A stretch of 64,000 nt of DNA, taken from positions 5,494,501-5,558,500 of the forward strand of contig NZ_LT629796.1 of the NCBI RefSeq assembly GCF_900106065.1, given 5' to 3'. The stretch comes from Pseudomonas mandelii (GTDB lineage: Bacteria > Pseudomonadota > Gammaproteobacteria > Pseudomonadales > Pseudomonadaceae). Position 1 is the first letter of the stretch, and every line of letters starts with the position of its first letter. The notes under the pieces are model-generated. The model did not search any database and was not told the origin of the DNA. It worked only from the letters and a program-made list of their open reading frames with translations. Positions 47,444-56,317 of the stretch are shown one piece after another. A program made the position numbers and the translations under genes.

Positions 47444-49287
47444 TCAGCGGAACAGATTAGTACGCGCCAACTCAATCACCTCATCCCCACGCCCGCTCAT
47501 CACCGCTTTGAGCATGTACAAACTGAACCCTTTGGCCTGTTCCAGCTTGATCGTCGGGGGCATCGCCAGTTCCTGGGTCGCCGTCACCACGTCCACCAGC
47601 ACGGGCCCGTCATGCGCCAGCGCGCGGCGCAAGGCCGGTTCCAGCGCTTCGGATTCCTCGACACGAACCCCCAGGATCCCCATGGCATTGGCCATCGCCG
47701 CGAAGTCTGGATTGTGCAGGTCCGTACCGGTGTCCAGCAGCCCGCTGGATTTCATTTCCATGGCCACGAACCCGAGCGAGGCATTGTCGTAGACGATGAT
47801 TTTCACCGGCAGCTTGAGTTGCGCCAGCGAAATGAAGTCCCCCATCAACATGCTGAAGCCGCCATCGCCAGACAGCGAAATTACCTGCCGCCCGGGAAAT
47901 GACGCTTGCGCGCCAATGGCCTGGGGCATCGCGTTCGCCATGGAACCGTGATTGAACGAGCCGAGCAATCGGCGCTTGCCGTTCATTTTCAGATAACGCG
48001 CGGCCCAGACGGTCGGCGTACCCACGTCGGCGGTGAAGATCGCATCGTCATCGGCCAGCTCACTGAGCAGGCGAGTGAGGTACTGCGGATGAATCGGCCG
48101 ACCCGGCGCCGACGGTTGAGCCAGGTCATCCAGCCCCTGACGGGCCTTCTGGTAGTGCTTGAGGGATGACTCGAGAAAGCTCCGGTCGCCACGATAAGGC
48201 AGGCGCGGCAGAAACGCGGCGAGGGTTTCACCAACATCGGCGGCGATGCCCAGATCCAGCGTGGTCCGCCGTCCGAGGGCTTGCGGGTCGTGGTCGATCT
48301 GAATGATGGTGGCGTCGGAGGGGTAGAACTGGCGATAGGGAAAGTCAGTCCCGAGCATCACCAGCGTGTCGCAGTTGAGCATCGCGTGATAACCGGAGCT
48401 GAAGCCGATCAGCCCGGTCATGCCGACGTCGAACGGATTGTCCCACTCCACATGCTCCTTGCCGCGCAACGCATGCACCACTGGCGCGCCGAGGGCGTCG
48501 GCTAATGCCACCACCTGATCGTGGGCACCCGCGCACCCGGCGCCGCACATCAGCGTCACGGCGTTGCTTTGACTCAGCAATTCGACCAGCCGATCCAGGT
48601 CGTGAGACGCGGGCAGGGTGCGAGGTTTGGACAGCGCCGGCCAGGGTTTGAGGTTGTCTTCGACCTCCTGCAGCGCGACGTCGCCGGGAATCACCACCAC
48701 CGCGACACCGCGATTGAGGATGGCACTGCGCATCGCCCGATGCAGCACCTGGGGCATCTGCGCCGGGCTGCTCACCAGCTCGACGAAGTGGCTGCATTCC
48801 TTGAACAGTTCCTGCGGGTGGGTTTCCTGAAAGTAATTCAGGCCTACTTCCGAAGAGGGAATCTGCGCCGCGATGGCCAACACCGGCACATGGTTTTTAT
48901 GGCAATCGAACAGCCCGTTGATCAAGTGCAGATTGCCCGGCCCACAACTCCCGGCGCAGACCGCCAGTTCCCCGGTAACCGCCGCATCGGCGCCGGCGGC
49001 GAACGCTGCAACTTCCTCGTGACGCACGTGCATCCACTCGATGCTGTCCATGGTGCGCAGGGCTTCGGTCAGGCCATTGAGGCTGTCGAATCGGGGTGTA
49101 CGTCGATCTTTGTAGGAGCGAAGCTTGCTCGCGAAGGCGTCAGACCTGACACACCGCGTCATCGTTCTTCGCGGGCAAGCCTCGCTCCTACAGTGGGTTG
49201 CTCCATACCCGTCAGGCCCCAGATGCGTTTCACACCTGCTTGTTCAAGGGTGGTCGCCAGTTGCTGGGCAAGGGTGATTTTCGCCAT
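47444..49287 (-). pseudogene. poxB: Pyruvate oxidase-like ThDP enzyme gene interrupted by a REP element
   Basis: From ATG 49287 the frame reads [18 protein letters not shown] and RIWGLTG, then enters foreign DNA (49206-49088, 119 bp, mostly a REP pair) and stops at TGA 49161. After the insertion the enzyme continues as [18 protein letters not shown], exactly where the first part broke off. An ATG at 49162 overlaps that TGA (ATGA) and is in frame with the remaining 547 or so residues, so a reinitiated 572-residue protein is possible. The body is an acetolactate-synthase-fold enzyme, with the ThDP motif [11 protein letters not shown] and the cofactor Glu in RHEEVAAF. PoxB oxidises pyruvate to acetate and CO2 with quinone. 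Loss of the first 27 native residues probably harms folding. Confidence 0.85.
49111..49192. repeat. REP pair inserted in poxB
   Basis: TGTAGGAGCGAAGCTTGCTCGCGAA faces TTCGCGGGCAAGCCTCGCTCCTACA. With flanking non-native bases the insertion spans 49088-49206. It belongs to the GTAGGAGCG class also seen at 33758, 43713 and 38290. Confidence 0.92.
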
Positions 49288-49370
49288 GGGGTGCTCCAGT
49301 GGTTAATGAATGGTCCTCAGGGTTAAAAGAGGACAACGCTGCGGCAACCATGACTCACCCCGATTTGAGA

Positions 49371-50594
49371 TTACTTGCCCATCGCCTGCCGGTACTGACG
49401 CGTGCGCCGGGCGAGATACAGCTGATCAACGATCAACGCCCATAGTGCTGAAACCTGTGGCCGGGTCTTGCGTCCGCGGCTCAGGCGATTGAGCTGGAAC
49501 TTCACTACGGCCATGTTCGCCAGGGCGGCCAGCGGTTTACGTTTCCAGAGGATCGGCGGCAATTGCGGGTGGCTGTCCTGGCCTTCGCGCCAGCGTTTGA
49601 CCAGCTGCGGTTCAATGGCGAGCGCCGTGCCGATACCGGCCATGGCGATGCCGCTGTCGAGCACCTGTTCGACGATGGCCAGACGTCGAATCCCACCCGT
49701 TACCATCACCGGCATGCTCGCAACGCTGGCCAGTTCGCCGGCCATTTCCAGAAAGTACGCCTCCCGGGCCAGGGTCCTGCCGTCGCGGGCGTCGCCTTGC
49801 ATGGCTGGTGCTTCGTAGCTGCCCCCGGAGAGTTCGAGCAAATCCAGTGGTTGGTCGTTGAGCCACTGGATCACTTGGCGGGCGTCGTCAGCGTCGAAAC
49901 CGCCGCGCTGGAAGTCTGCCGAGTTGAGCTTTACCGAGACGCAAAACTGAGGCGACACCGCTTGGCGAACGGCGCTGACCACGGCCAGCAACAGCCGGGC
50001 GCGATTCTCCAGCGAGCCACCCCACTGGTCAGTCCGACGGTTGGTCAAGGGCGACAGAAACTGGCTGATCAGGTAGCCGTGTGCCGCGTGAATCTGCACG
50101 CCGGTGAAACCGGCTTTCTCTGCAAGGGCGGCACTGGTGGCGAAGCGTTGGATAACCTCGGCGATATCGCTTTCCGACATCGGTTTGGGTTCGGCAAACA
50201 TCTTGGAAAAAGAACCCAGGTCCAGCGCCACGGCGGAGGGTGCCCAGGCTTGCTGACCGAGGTTGGCCATGATCTGGCGCCCGGGATGGTTGAGCTGCAT
50301 CCACACATGCGCGCCACCGGAGCGGCCAATGGTGGCCCACTGACGGAACAGCTCAAGATGGCGCTCGTCTTCCAGCACGACACCTGCAGGGCTGGTCATG
50401 GCGCGGCGATCGATCATCACGTTGCCGGTCAGCAACAGGCCCGTTTCACCTTCGGCCCAAGCCTGATACAACTTGAGCAGCGCAGTCGACGGCGCTTGTC
50501 CGGTATCGGCAAGGTTCTCATCCATCGCAGCTTTGGCGATGCGATTGTCGAGGGTCTGGCCGTTGGGTAACTTCAGCGTTTGAAAGGGTGACAT
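49371..50594 (-). CDS. NADH:flavin oxidoreductase, Old Yellow Enzyme family
   Basis: The 407-residue protein is an FMN TIM-barrel: LPNGQTLDNRIAKAAMDENLAD at the start, WMQLNHPGRQ in the middle, GFTGVQIHAAHGYLISQFLSP with the His-x-x-His-like active-site pair, and SMPVMVTGGIR near the phosphate site. Enzymes of this group reduce activated double bonds. The gene is divergent from a MerR-type regulator and has a 19-bp-spacer promoter with a palindromic operator, so it is probably induced through that regulator. The inducer may be an electrophile or metal-related stress. Confidence 0.9.
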   Translation of the reverse strand: MSPFQTLKLPNGQTLDNRIAKAAMDENLADTGQAPSTALLKLYQAWAEGETGLLLTGNVMIDRRAMTSPAGVVLEDERHLELFRQWATIGRSGGAHVWMQLNHPGRQIMANLGQQAWAPSAVALDLGSFSKMFAEPKPMSESDIAEVIQRFATSAALAEKAGFTGVQIHAAHGYLISQFLSPLTNRRTDQWGGSLENRARLLLAVVSAVRQAVSPQFCVSVKLNSADFQRGGFDADDARQVIQWLNDQPLDLLELSGGSYEAPAMQGDARDGRTLAREAYFLEMAGELASVASMPVMVTGGIRRLAIVEQVLDSGIAMAGIGTALAIEPQLVKRWREGQDSHPQLPPILWKRKPLAALANMAVVKFQLNRLSRGRKTRPQVSALWALIVDQLYLARRTRQYRQAMGK

Positions 50595-50621
50595 GCTTGA
50601 CTCCTCATCAGTAATGCGAAG

Positions 50622-50652
50622 AGGCTAAGCTTAAAGTTAACTTTAATGTCAA
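50622..50652 (-). promoter_or_regulatory. MerR-type promoter with palindromic operator for the OYE gene
   Basis: On the minus strand TTGACA (50652-50647) and TAGCCT (50627-50622) are 19 bp apart. The perfect palindrome TTAAAGTTAACTTTAA (50631-50646) fills the spacer. An over-long spacer with a central operator is the hallmark of MerR-activated promoters. Confidence 0.82.
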
Positions 50653-50671
50653 GCAGGCAAATGAGGCCGAG

Positions 50672-51076
50672 ATGAAGATTGGTGAATTGGCGCAATTGAG
50701 CGGGTTGAACGCGTCGCGCATTCGGTTCTACGAGGCTCAAGGCCTGATCCGGCAAGTGGAGCGCATGGCCAACGGCTATCGGCGTTACCCGCCGCAAGTT
50801 CTGCAAACCCTGAAGATTATTCAGTGCGCACAGCAGGCCGGGTTCAGCCTCGACGAGCTCAAGTTATTGTTGCCAGACACCGTAACAGGCGAGTTCGACG
50901 ACGATGCACTGGTGGCGAGCCTGGGGCGCAAAGTCGAACAGATCGAAGCGATGCAACTGCACCTGGCGCAAAACAAGGCGCAGTTGCTGGGGTTGATCGA
51001 GAACATCCAGACGCGGCCCGAAGGAATGGCGTGCGGTGAGAATGCCGAGCGAGTGCTGGCGTTGATCCAGCATTAA
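50672..51076 (+). CDS. MerR-family transcriptional regulator
   Basis: The 134-residue protein has the MerR N-terminal winged helix (MKIGELAQLSGLNASRIRFYEAQGLI, then NGYRRYPPQVLQTLKII) and a long dimerisation helix around residues 85-120. Its C-terminal part is short, with one Cys (GMACGEN), so a metal site is not obvious. It is divergent from the OYE gene, and the operator palindrome lies 26 bp upstream of its start. It probably represses itself and activates the OYE gene by DNA distortion. Confidence 0.9.
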   Translation: MKIGELAQLSGLNASRIRFYEAQGLIRQVERMANGYRRYPPQVLQTLKIIQCAQQAGFSLDELKLLLPDTVTGEFDDDALVASLGRKVEQIEAMQLHLAQNKAQLLGLIENIQTRPEGMACGENAERVLALIQH

Positions 51077-51330
51077 TTTTGACCGAGGCAGTTATCGCCA
51101 AAGGCCTGGTAGCGCAGGACATGGGTGGTGCCCGCGGTATCAATGTAAGTCATCTCCCGCGGCAGGGGGCCGCAACCATCGTCGCGGGTCATGTTAAGCA
51201 CTTTGGCGATATGGAGCGGCGTCGAGTACTTGTAGTCCTCGACTTTCGGCGTGCTGGAGTTGTCGACGGCGGCGGCCGCTGCAACACCGCTCAGGCTGAT
51301 GAGAAACAGGGCGGACAGAATGCGTTTCAT
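51073..51330 (-). CDS. DUF2790-domain small periplasmic protein
   Basis: The 85-residue protein has a signal peptide (ILSALFLISLSGVAAAAA) and a DUF2790 region (VEDYKYSTPLHIAKVLNMTRDDGCGPLPREMTYIDTAGTTHVLRYQAFGDNC). Two Cys residues could form a disulfide. In pseudomonads several such genes respond to metals, but the function is unknown. Its stop overlaps the stop of the merR gene by 4 bp on the other strand. Confidence 0.85.
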   Translation of the reverse strand: MKRILSALFLISLSGVAAAAAVDNSSTPKVEDYKYSTPLHIAKVLNMTRDDGCGPLPREMTYIDTAGTTHVLRYQAFGDNCLGQN

Positions 51331-51393
51331 GATGGGGCTCTCGTAGTGACTACTGAACGATTTCAGTGGCAGTACGACGAGCCCCGTTGGGGT

Positions 51394-52932
51394 TTATTCC
51401 AGGCTCAGGGAAAAACTTTTCGGCGCAGGGAGCGGATTGCGCATCAGCGTGCCGACCACCAGTGCCCCCAGCAGGGCCAGCGAACCCGCGACCAGAAGCA
51501 GCAGGCTGAAGCCGCCGACGAAGGCCTGACGCGCCAGTGGCTCGACCAACGCACGCGCGGTTTCCGGCAGCAGGTTCATCGCCGCCGTCATGTCTCCGGC
51601 GACCACCCGTGAGGCAATGCCCTGGGTCTGGCCGAGCCATTGCGGACCCTGCGTCGACAGGCTGGTGCGCAACAGCAATTCGGTGTGGCTGGACAGCAGC
51701 GCGCCAAAGACACCGATGGCCAGCACGATCGCGCTGAAACGCATGGTAGTGCTCATGCCTGAGGCCATGCCGGTGCGCTCGCGAGGGACGCAGGCCATGA
51801 TGTTCTTTTGCGTGTCGCCATTGAGCAGGCCGGCACCGGCGCCCGTCACGGCAATGGCCAGTGCGAAGGGCAGGTAGCCGCCGCTGCTGACGGCCCAGGC
51901 GCTGAGCAGGTTGCCGCTGCCGACCAGGGTCAAACCCGCCGCCATCAGCGTGGCTGGGGCAAGTCGATTGGCCAGCCGAGCGCCGATGCGCGGGCAAATC
52001 AACATGGTCACGGCAAACGGCAACATCCCCAGCCCCGACGCGATGGCCGAGAAGCCCAGGCCGTTTTGCAGGTAGAACGGCAGCAACGTCATCATCACCT
52101 GAGCGCAACCGGCGTAGGCAAACATGCCAAGGAGGGCGCCGATGAAACGCGGATGCCTGAACAATTTCAGGTCGACCATCGGCCGCTGTTGCATCCGCTC
52201 AATCAGTACAAACAGCCCCAATAGCAGCGCGCCCCCGATGATCCGGGCGTAGGTGAGCGGGTTGCTCCAACCGATTCGATTGGCTTCGATCAAGCCCCAG
52301 ATCAGGCACAGCAAACTCGCACTGAACGCCAGGCTGCCCCAGGGATCGAGTCGCGCCGATTGGGGGTCCCTGGATTCCGGCACGGCGCGCCAGACCATGA
52401 ACATCAAGAACGCGCCCACCGGCAGGTTGAGGTAGAAGATCCAGCGCCAGCCCACATATTCGGTGATCAGCCCGCCGACCGTCGGCGCAGCGGTCATCGC
52501 CACGCCCATGCACGCACCCCAGAACGCCCAGGCCTTGGCCCGTTCGACTTCATCGTGAAAGGTGTGGCCGATGGAGGCCAGGGCCGAGGTCAGCAACAGT
52601 GCCGCGCCGACACCCTTGACCGCCCGCGCAATGTCAAGGAACAACGCTGTGGGCGCCGCGCCGCAACCGATGGAGGCAAGGATGAAAATCCCCAGCCCCC
52701 AGAGCAGGGTTTTCTGCCGGCCAAAGCGGTCGGCGATGCTCCCGGCGGGCAGCAACAACGCTGCGAACGCCAGCATGTAGGCGCTGACCACCCATTCAAT
52801 GTCGGCAAAGTTCGCGCCCAGGTCCCGTGCGATGGTCGGCAGAGTGACGGCGACGATGTTGGTGTCGAGCACGATCAGCGAGCAGACGCCGGAGGCCGTC
52901 AGCAGCGTCAGGCGCGGACTGACCCGGCTCAT
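51394..52932 (-). CDS. MFS drug exporter, DHA2 (EmrB/QacA) family
   Basis: I choose ATG 52932 (MSRVSPRLTLLTASGV), giving 512 residues; the longer frame to 53022 is unlikely. Fourteen membrane segments are expected. Visible motifs are LDTNIVAVTLPTIARDL (motif D1), GSIADRFGRQKTLLWG (motif A) and a GACMGVAMTAAPTVGGLI motif C. Such proton antiporters export toxic compounds. A divergently transcribed LysR gene lies 164 bp upstream and is the likely regulator. No membrane fusion protein gene is adjacent. Confidence 0.92.
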   Translation of the reverse strand: MSRVSPRLTLLTASGVCSLIVLDTNIVAVTLPTIARDLGANFADIEWVVSAYMLAFAALLLPAGSIADRFGRQKTLLWGLGIFILASIGCGAAPTALFLDIARAVKGVGAALLLTSALASIGHTFHDEVERAKAWAFWGACMGVAMTAAPTVGGLITEYVGWRWIFYLNLPVGAFLMFMVWRAVPESRDPQSARLDPWGSLAFSASLLCLIWGLIEANRIGWSNPLTYARIIGGALLLGLFVLIERMQQRPMVDLKLFRHPRFIGALLGMFAYAGCAQVMMTLLPFYLQNGLGFSAIASGLGMLPFAVTMLICPRIGARLANRLAPATLMAAGLTLVGSGNLLSAWAVSSGGYLPFALAIAVTGAGAGLLNGDTQKNIMACVPRERTGMASGMSTTMRFSAIVLAIGVFGALLSSHTELLLRTSLSTQGPQWLGQTQGIASRVVAGDMTAAMNLLPETARALVEPLARQAFVGGFSLLLLVAGSLALLGALVVGTLMRNPLPAPKSFSLSLE

Positions 52933-53096
52933 GGCCTGATTGCCTTTTGGGCAAGGTCGTTGATCGTGGCGGCGCAAAGGTGTTTGACGTACATGGCGTT
53001 GGCTCTCTACTGTGATTGCCATTGAGCTTATCGCGGTCGATTGTCGGCTCTGTTAGCCCGGCACCGGGACTTCATTACCTTTGAGCTAATGCACCC

Positions 53097-53963
53097 ATGG
53101 ACATACGGCATTTCCGCTACTTTCTGGCCGTTGCCCGGCAAGGCAACTTTACCCGCGCCGCCGAACAACTCGGTATCGCGCCGCCGACCTTGACCCGGCA
53201 GATCCAGGACATGGAGAACGAACTCGGCACGCGACTGTTCGTGCGCCAGACACGTGAAGTCAGCCTGACCGAGGCCGGCGCGGCGTTAATGATCGAAGCC
53301 GAGGCGACGGTGCGGCAATTCGAGTACGCCCAGCACAATGCCCAGCGGGCCGGGCGCGGGGATATTGGCCATATCGAACTCGGTTACGTGGCGTCGGCGG
53401 TGTACTCGGGGGTGCTGCAAAAACAGGTGCAGGCTTTTGGTCGTGAGTGCCCGGACGTCAGCTTGAATGTTCGGGAAAGCCCTATGGCGTCATTGCCAGC
53501 CATGGTGGTCGAGGGGCGATTTGATGTGGGCTATGTCCGCTCGCCGATGACCCTGCCCGAGGGGTTGGAAGCCGTTCGCCTGGATGCAGAAGGCTTTGTG
53601 CTGGCGCTGTCCTCCGAGTCCTGGTTGTGCCGACTGCCAGAGATTGCTCCGGAGCATCTGCAAAACGAGACGTTCATCCTGCCGGAACAAATCAGCGGCA
53701 CTTTGCAAGTCGCCGCCGAGGGCGGGTTTGCACCGAAACTGGGCGCGCAGCCGGGCGGTCTGGTGGCGGTCATTGCGCTGGTATCGTTGGGGCAGGGCGT
53801 GGCGGTCGTGCCGGCGTCGGTGGTCGGGCATGTCGGGTTGCCCGGTGTGTTGTACCGCACGATCAAGGGCTGCGAGGCGACGTCGTGGTTGTCGTTGATT
53901 CATCGACGGTTCGAGAAATCGGCGGCGGTGTCCAGGTACATCGAGCAGGTCAAAAATCGCTAA
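53097..53963 (+). CDS. LysR-family regulator, divergent from the MFS exporter
   Basis: The 288-residue protein begins MDIRHFRYFLAVARQGNFTRAAEQLGIAPPTLTRQIQDMENELGTRLF, a textbook LysR DNA-binding domain. The effector domain has YVASAVYSGVLQKQVQAF and VSLGQGVAVVPASV. Its position opposite the exporter gene suggests it controls export of a toxic ligand. Its stop overlaps the stop of the convergent thioredoxin-like gene by 4 bp. Confidence 0.92.
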   Translation: MDIRHFRYFLAVARQGNFTRAAEQLGIAPPTLTRQIQDMENELGTRLFVRQTREVSLTEAGAALMIEAEATVRQFEYAQHNAQRAGRGDIGHIELGYVASAVYSGVLQKQVQAFGRECPDVSLNVRESPMASLPAMVVEGRFDVGYVRSPMTLPEGLEAVRLDAEGFVLALSSESWLCRLPEIAPEHLQNETFILPEQISGTLQVAAEGGFAPKLGAQPGGLVAVIALVSLGQGVAVVPASVVGHVGLPGVLYRTIKGCEATSWLSLIHRRFEKSAAVSRYIEQVKNR

Positions 53964-54400
53964 GGCCAAACCATTCGATTCAAACGCTCAGTGGCACGAG
54001 GCACAGTGCAAAGCCTGCGGAAGGTCTGTTGCAACCAGGCAAGATCGTGCGTCGGTTTACGCTTCACCCTCGCCGGTTTCACCCTGCCAATGTGCCTGGC
54101 GAAATCCTCTTTCAACGTTTGTTCGGTTCCAATCCCTTTGAGCTTCTTCAGCAGTTTACCGTTCTGATAAAACAACACGGTTGGAGTTCCGGTGACGTGC
54201 GGATGCCGAGGCGACTCAATGGTGTTCAGCATGTAGACGTGCGCGTGATGCCGATAGGCCTCGGCAACCTGACGGAAGACCGGCCCGGCCATTTCGCAAG
54301 CCGGACAGTGCTGGCTGCCGAAGTACAAGATCACCGGACGCCAGGTTTTCAGGGCTTTGCGGTAAGTCGGGGCCAGCGTGTTGTGGGCAGCCGAGCGCAT
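53960..54400 (-). CDS. Thioredoxin-like protein with CPAC motif and basic C-terminal tail
   Basis: The 146-residue protein starts at ATG 54400 after AAGGAG. Residues about 15-105 form a thioredoxin fold with the redox motif CPAC (QHCPACEMAGPVF) and cis-proline segment VTGTPTVLFYQNGK. The last 40 residues (RVKPARVKRKPTHDLAWLQQTFRRLC) are basic and are not part of the standard fold. No signal peptide is seen, so it is probably cytoplasmic. The partner is unknown. Confidence 0.85.
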   Translation of the reverse strand: MRSAAHNTLAPTYRKALKTWRPVILYFGSQHCPACEMAGPVFRQVAEAYRHHAHVYMLNTIESPRHPHVTGTPTVLFYQNGKLLKKLKGIGTEQTLKEDFARHIGRVKPARVKRKPTHDLAWLQQTFRRLCTVPRATERLNRMVWP

Positions 54401-54662
54401 GGTGAACTCCTTTTTTCACTGTGCATTGAGTGTCTGTCGACGGTAAAGGAGCGGAGACGGGTGGGTCTACTGTCAGAAATTACAGGTAACACGCTGCCCC
54501 AATTTGAACCGCCTCAAGACGAATGTGGTGCGAGTACCCGAACCGTGTAGCCAACGGTAGCGCTCATTCCCCTGTGCGTTTCGTAACGTGCATTTTTAAC
54601 GTTCACCCATCCATTTGATTCACAACACTTTCCAATCTACCCGACATTCCCCTCGCAACCTG

Positions 54663-54678
54663 TGGCACACTTTCTGCT
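54663..54678 (+). promoter_or_regulatory. Sigma-54 (RpoN) promoter candidate
   Basis: TGGCAC, five bases and CTGCT match the -24/-12 pattern, with GG and GC ten bases apart. It lies 67 bp before the binding-protein ATG. RpoN control fits nitrogen-source uptake. Confidence 0.55.
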
Positions 54679-54704
54679 GTCTATTCCGCTGTTACACACC
54701 AATG

Positions 54705-54718
54705 TCCGGTATAGCGGA
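54705..54718 (+). promoter_or_regulatory. IclR-type operator candidate
   Basis: TCCG and CGGA arms flank a 6-base centre. A related half-site (ATTCCGCTGTT) lies about 20 bp upstream. The operon encodes an IclR regulator at 58347, so self-control is plausible. Confidence 0.4.
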
Positions 54719-54744
54719 ATAAACATCACCCTGGAGTGCTTGCC

Positions 54745-55593
54745 ATGCAACGCCGACCTTCCTTGTTTAAAGCGTGTATTTTTCTTGTCGCTGCTTCGGC
54801 TGCTGCCATGGGCGTGGCCCAGGCGGCGGACAGCAAGCTCGATAGCGTGCTGGCCCGCGGGAAACTGATCGTGGGCACGGGCAGTACCAATGCGCCGTGG
54901 CACTTCCAGGGAGCGGATGGCAAGTTGCAGGGGTTTGATATTGATATCGGGAAAATGATTGCCAAGGGTTTGTTCAATGACCCGACCAAGGTTGAATTCG
55001 TGGTGCAGTCGTCCGATGCGCGGATTCCCAACCTGCTGACGGACAAGGTCGACATCAGTTGCCAGTTCATCACCGTGACCGCCAGCCGTGCCCAGCAAGT
55101 GGCGTTCACCCTGCCGTACTACCGCGAAGGTGTCGGACTGCTGCTGCCGGCCAACAGCAAGTACAAGGAAATCGAAGACCTCAAGGCCGCCAACGACAGC
55201 GTGACCGTGGCGGTGCTGCAGAACGTGTACGCCGAAGAGCTGGTGCATCAAGCCTTGCCCAAGGCCAAGGTCGATCAGTACGACAGTGTTGATCTGATGT
55301 ATCAGGCCGTGAACTCCGGCCGTGCCGACGCCGCCGCCACCGATCAATCGTCGGTGAAATACCTGATGGTGCAGAACCCTGGCCGCTATCGCAGCCCGGC
55401 CTACGCCTGGAGCCCGCAGACCTACGCCTGCGCGGTCAAGCGCGGCGATCAGGACTGGCTGAACTTCGTCAACACCACCTTGCATGAAGCCATGACCGGC
55501 GTTGAGTTCCCGACTTACGCGGCGTCCTTCAAACAGTGGTTCGGTGTAGATCTGCCAACCCCGGCCATCGGTTTCCCTGTCGAATTCAAATGA
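54745..55593 (+). CDS. Amino-acid-type ABC transporter substrate-binding protein
   Basis: I choose ATG 54745 (MQRRPSLF) with GGAG upstream. The 282-residue protein has a signal peptide ending near residue 26 (GVAQA-A) and a family-3 solute-binding fold (LIVGTGSTNAPWHFQGADGKLQGFDIDIGKMIAKGLF; DKVDISCQFITVTASRAQQVAFTLPYY). The group binds polar amino acids, opines or related compounds. Permease, ATPase and catabolic genes follow in order, so it is the specificity component of a complete system. Confidence 0.92.
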   Translation: MQRRPSLFKACIFLVAASAAAMGVAQAADSKLDSVLARGKLIVGTGSTNAPWHFQGADGKLQGFDIDIGKMIAKGLFNDPTKVEFVVQSSDARIPNLLTDKVDISCQFITVTASRAQQVAFTLPYYREGVGLLLPANSKYKEIEDLKAANDSVTVAVLQNVYAEELVHQALPKAKVDQYDSVDLMYQAVNSGRADAAATDQSSVKYLMVQNPGRYRSPAYAWSPQTYACAVKRGDQDWLNFVNTTLHEAMTGVEFPTYAASFKQWFGVDLPTPAIGFPVEFK

Positions 55594-55645
55594 TCCCGTG
55601 AGAGCGGGGCGCCGATGACGCGCCCCGTTCAAGGTACTGCTGACC

Positions 55646-56308
55646 ATGAACTATCAGTTGAACTTTGCCGCCGTGTGGCGCGATTTCGACACCTTGCTGG
55701 CGGGGCTCGGTCTGGGCCTTGAGCTGGCGCTGGTGTCGATCGCCATCGGTTGCGTGATCGGCCTGATGATGGCGTTTGCTTTGCTGTCAAAGCACCGTGC
55801 ATTGCGGGTGCTGGCGTCGGTGTATGTGACGGTGGTCCGTAATACGCCGATTCTGGTGTTGATTCTGTTGATCTACTTCGCTTTGCCGAGCCTGGGGATC
55901 CGGCTGGACAAGATCCCGTCGTTCATCATCACCTTGTCGCTGTACGCCGGGGCGTACCTGACTGAAGTGTTCCGTGGTGGCTTGTTGAGCATTCCCAAGG
56001 GGCAGCGTGAAGCGGGCCTGGCGATCGGGTTGGGCGAGTGGCAGGTCAAGGCCTACGTCACCGTGCCGGTGATGCTGCGCAATGTGTTGCCGGCCTTGTC
56101 GAACAACTTCATTTCGCTGTTCAAGGACACCTCGCTGGCCGCCGCGATTGCGGTGCCGGAGCTGACTTACTACGCGCGCAAGATCAATGTCGAGAGCTAC
56201 CGGGTGATCGAAACCTGGCTGGTGACCACAGCGCTCTATGTTGCGGCCTGTTACCTCATTGCCATGATGCTGCGTTACCTCGAGCAGCGTCTGGCGATCC
56301 GCCGATAG
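55646..56308 (+). CDS. Amino-acid ABC transporter permease (first)
   Basis: The 220-residue HisM/GlnP-type permease has about five membrane segments. The conserved EAA loop is present (GQREAGLAIGLGEWQVKAYVTVPVML), as is the downstream FKDTSLAAAIAVPEL segment. It forms half of the inner-membrane channel. It lies 52 bp after the binding-protein gene and 9 bp before the second permease gene. Confidence 0.94.
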   Translation: MNYQLNFAAVWRDFDTLLAGLGLGLELALVSIAIGCVIGLMMAFALLSKHRALRVLASVYVTVVRNTPILVLILLIYFALPSLGIRLDKIPSFIITLSLYAGAYLTEVFRGGLLSIPKGQREAGLAIGLGEWQVKAYVTVPVMLRNVLPALSNNFISLFKDTSLAAAIAVPELTYYARKINVESYRVIETWLVTTALYVAACYLIAMMLRYLEQRLAIRR

Positions 56309-56317
56309 GAGGCCACC

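Larger units (their letters stand above)
54401..54744 (+). other. Regulatory gap upstream of the ABC transporter operon
   Basis: These 344 bp hold no credible gene. The right-hand 85 bp carry a sigma-54-type promoter candidate (54663) and an IclR-type operator candidate (54705). The left part presumably carries the thioredoxin-like gene promoter. Confidence 0.6.
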
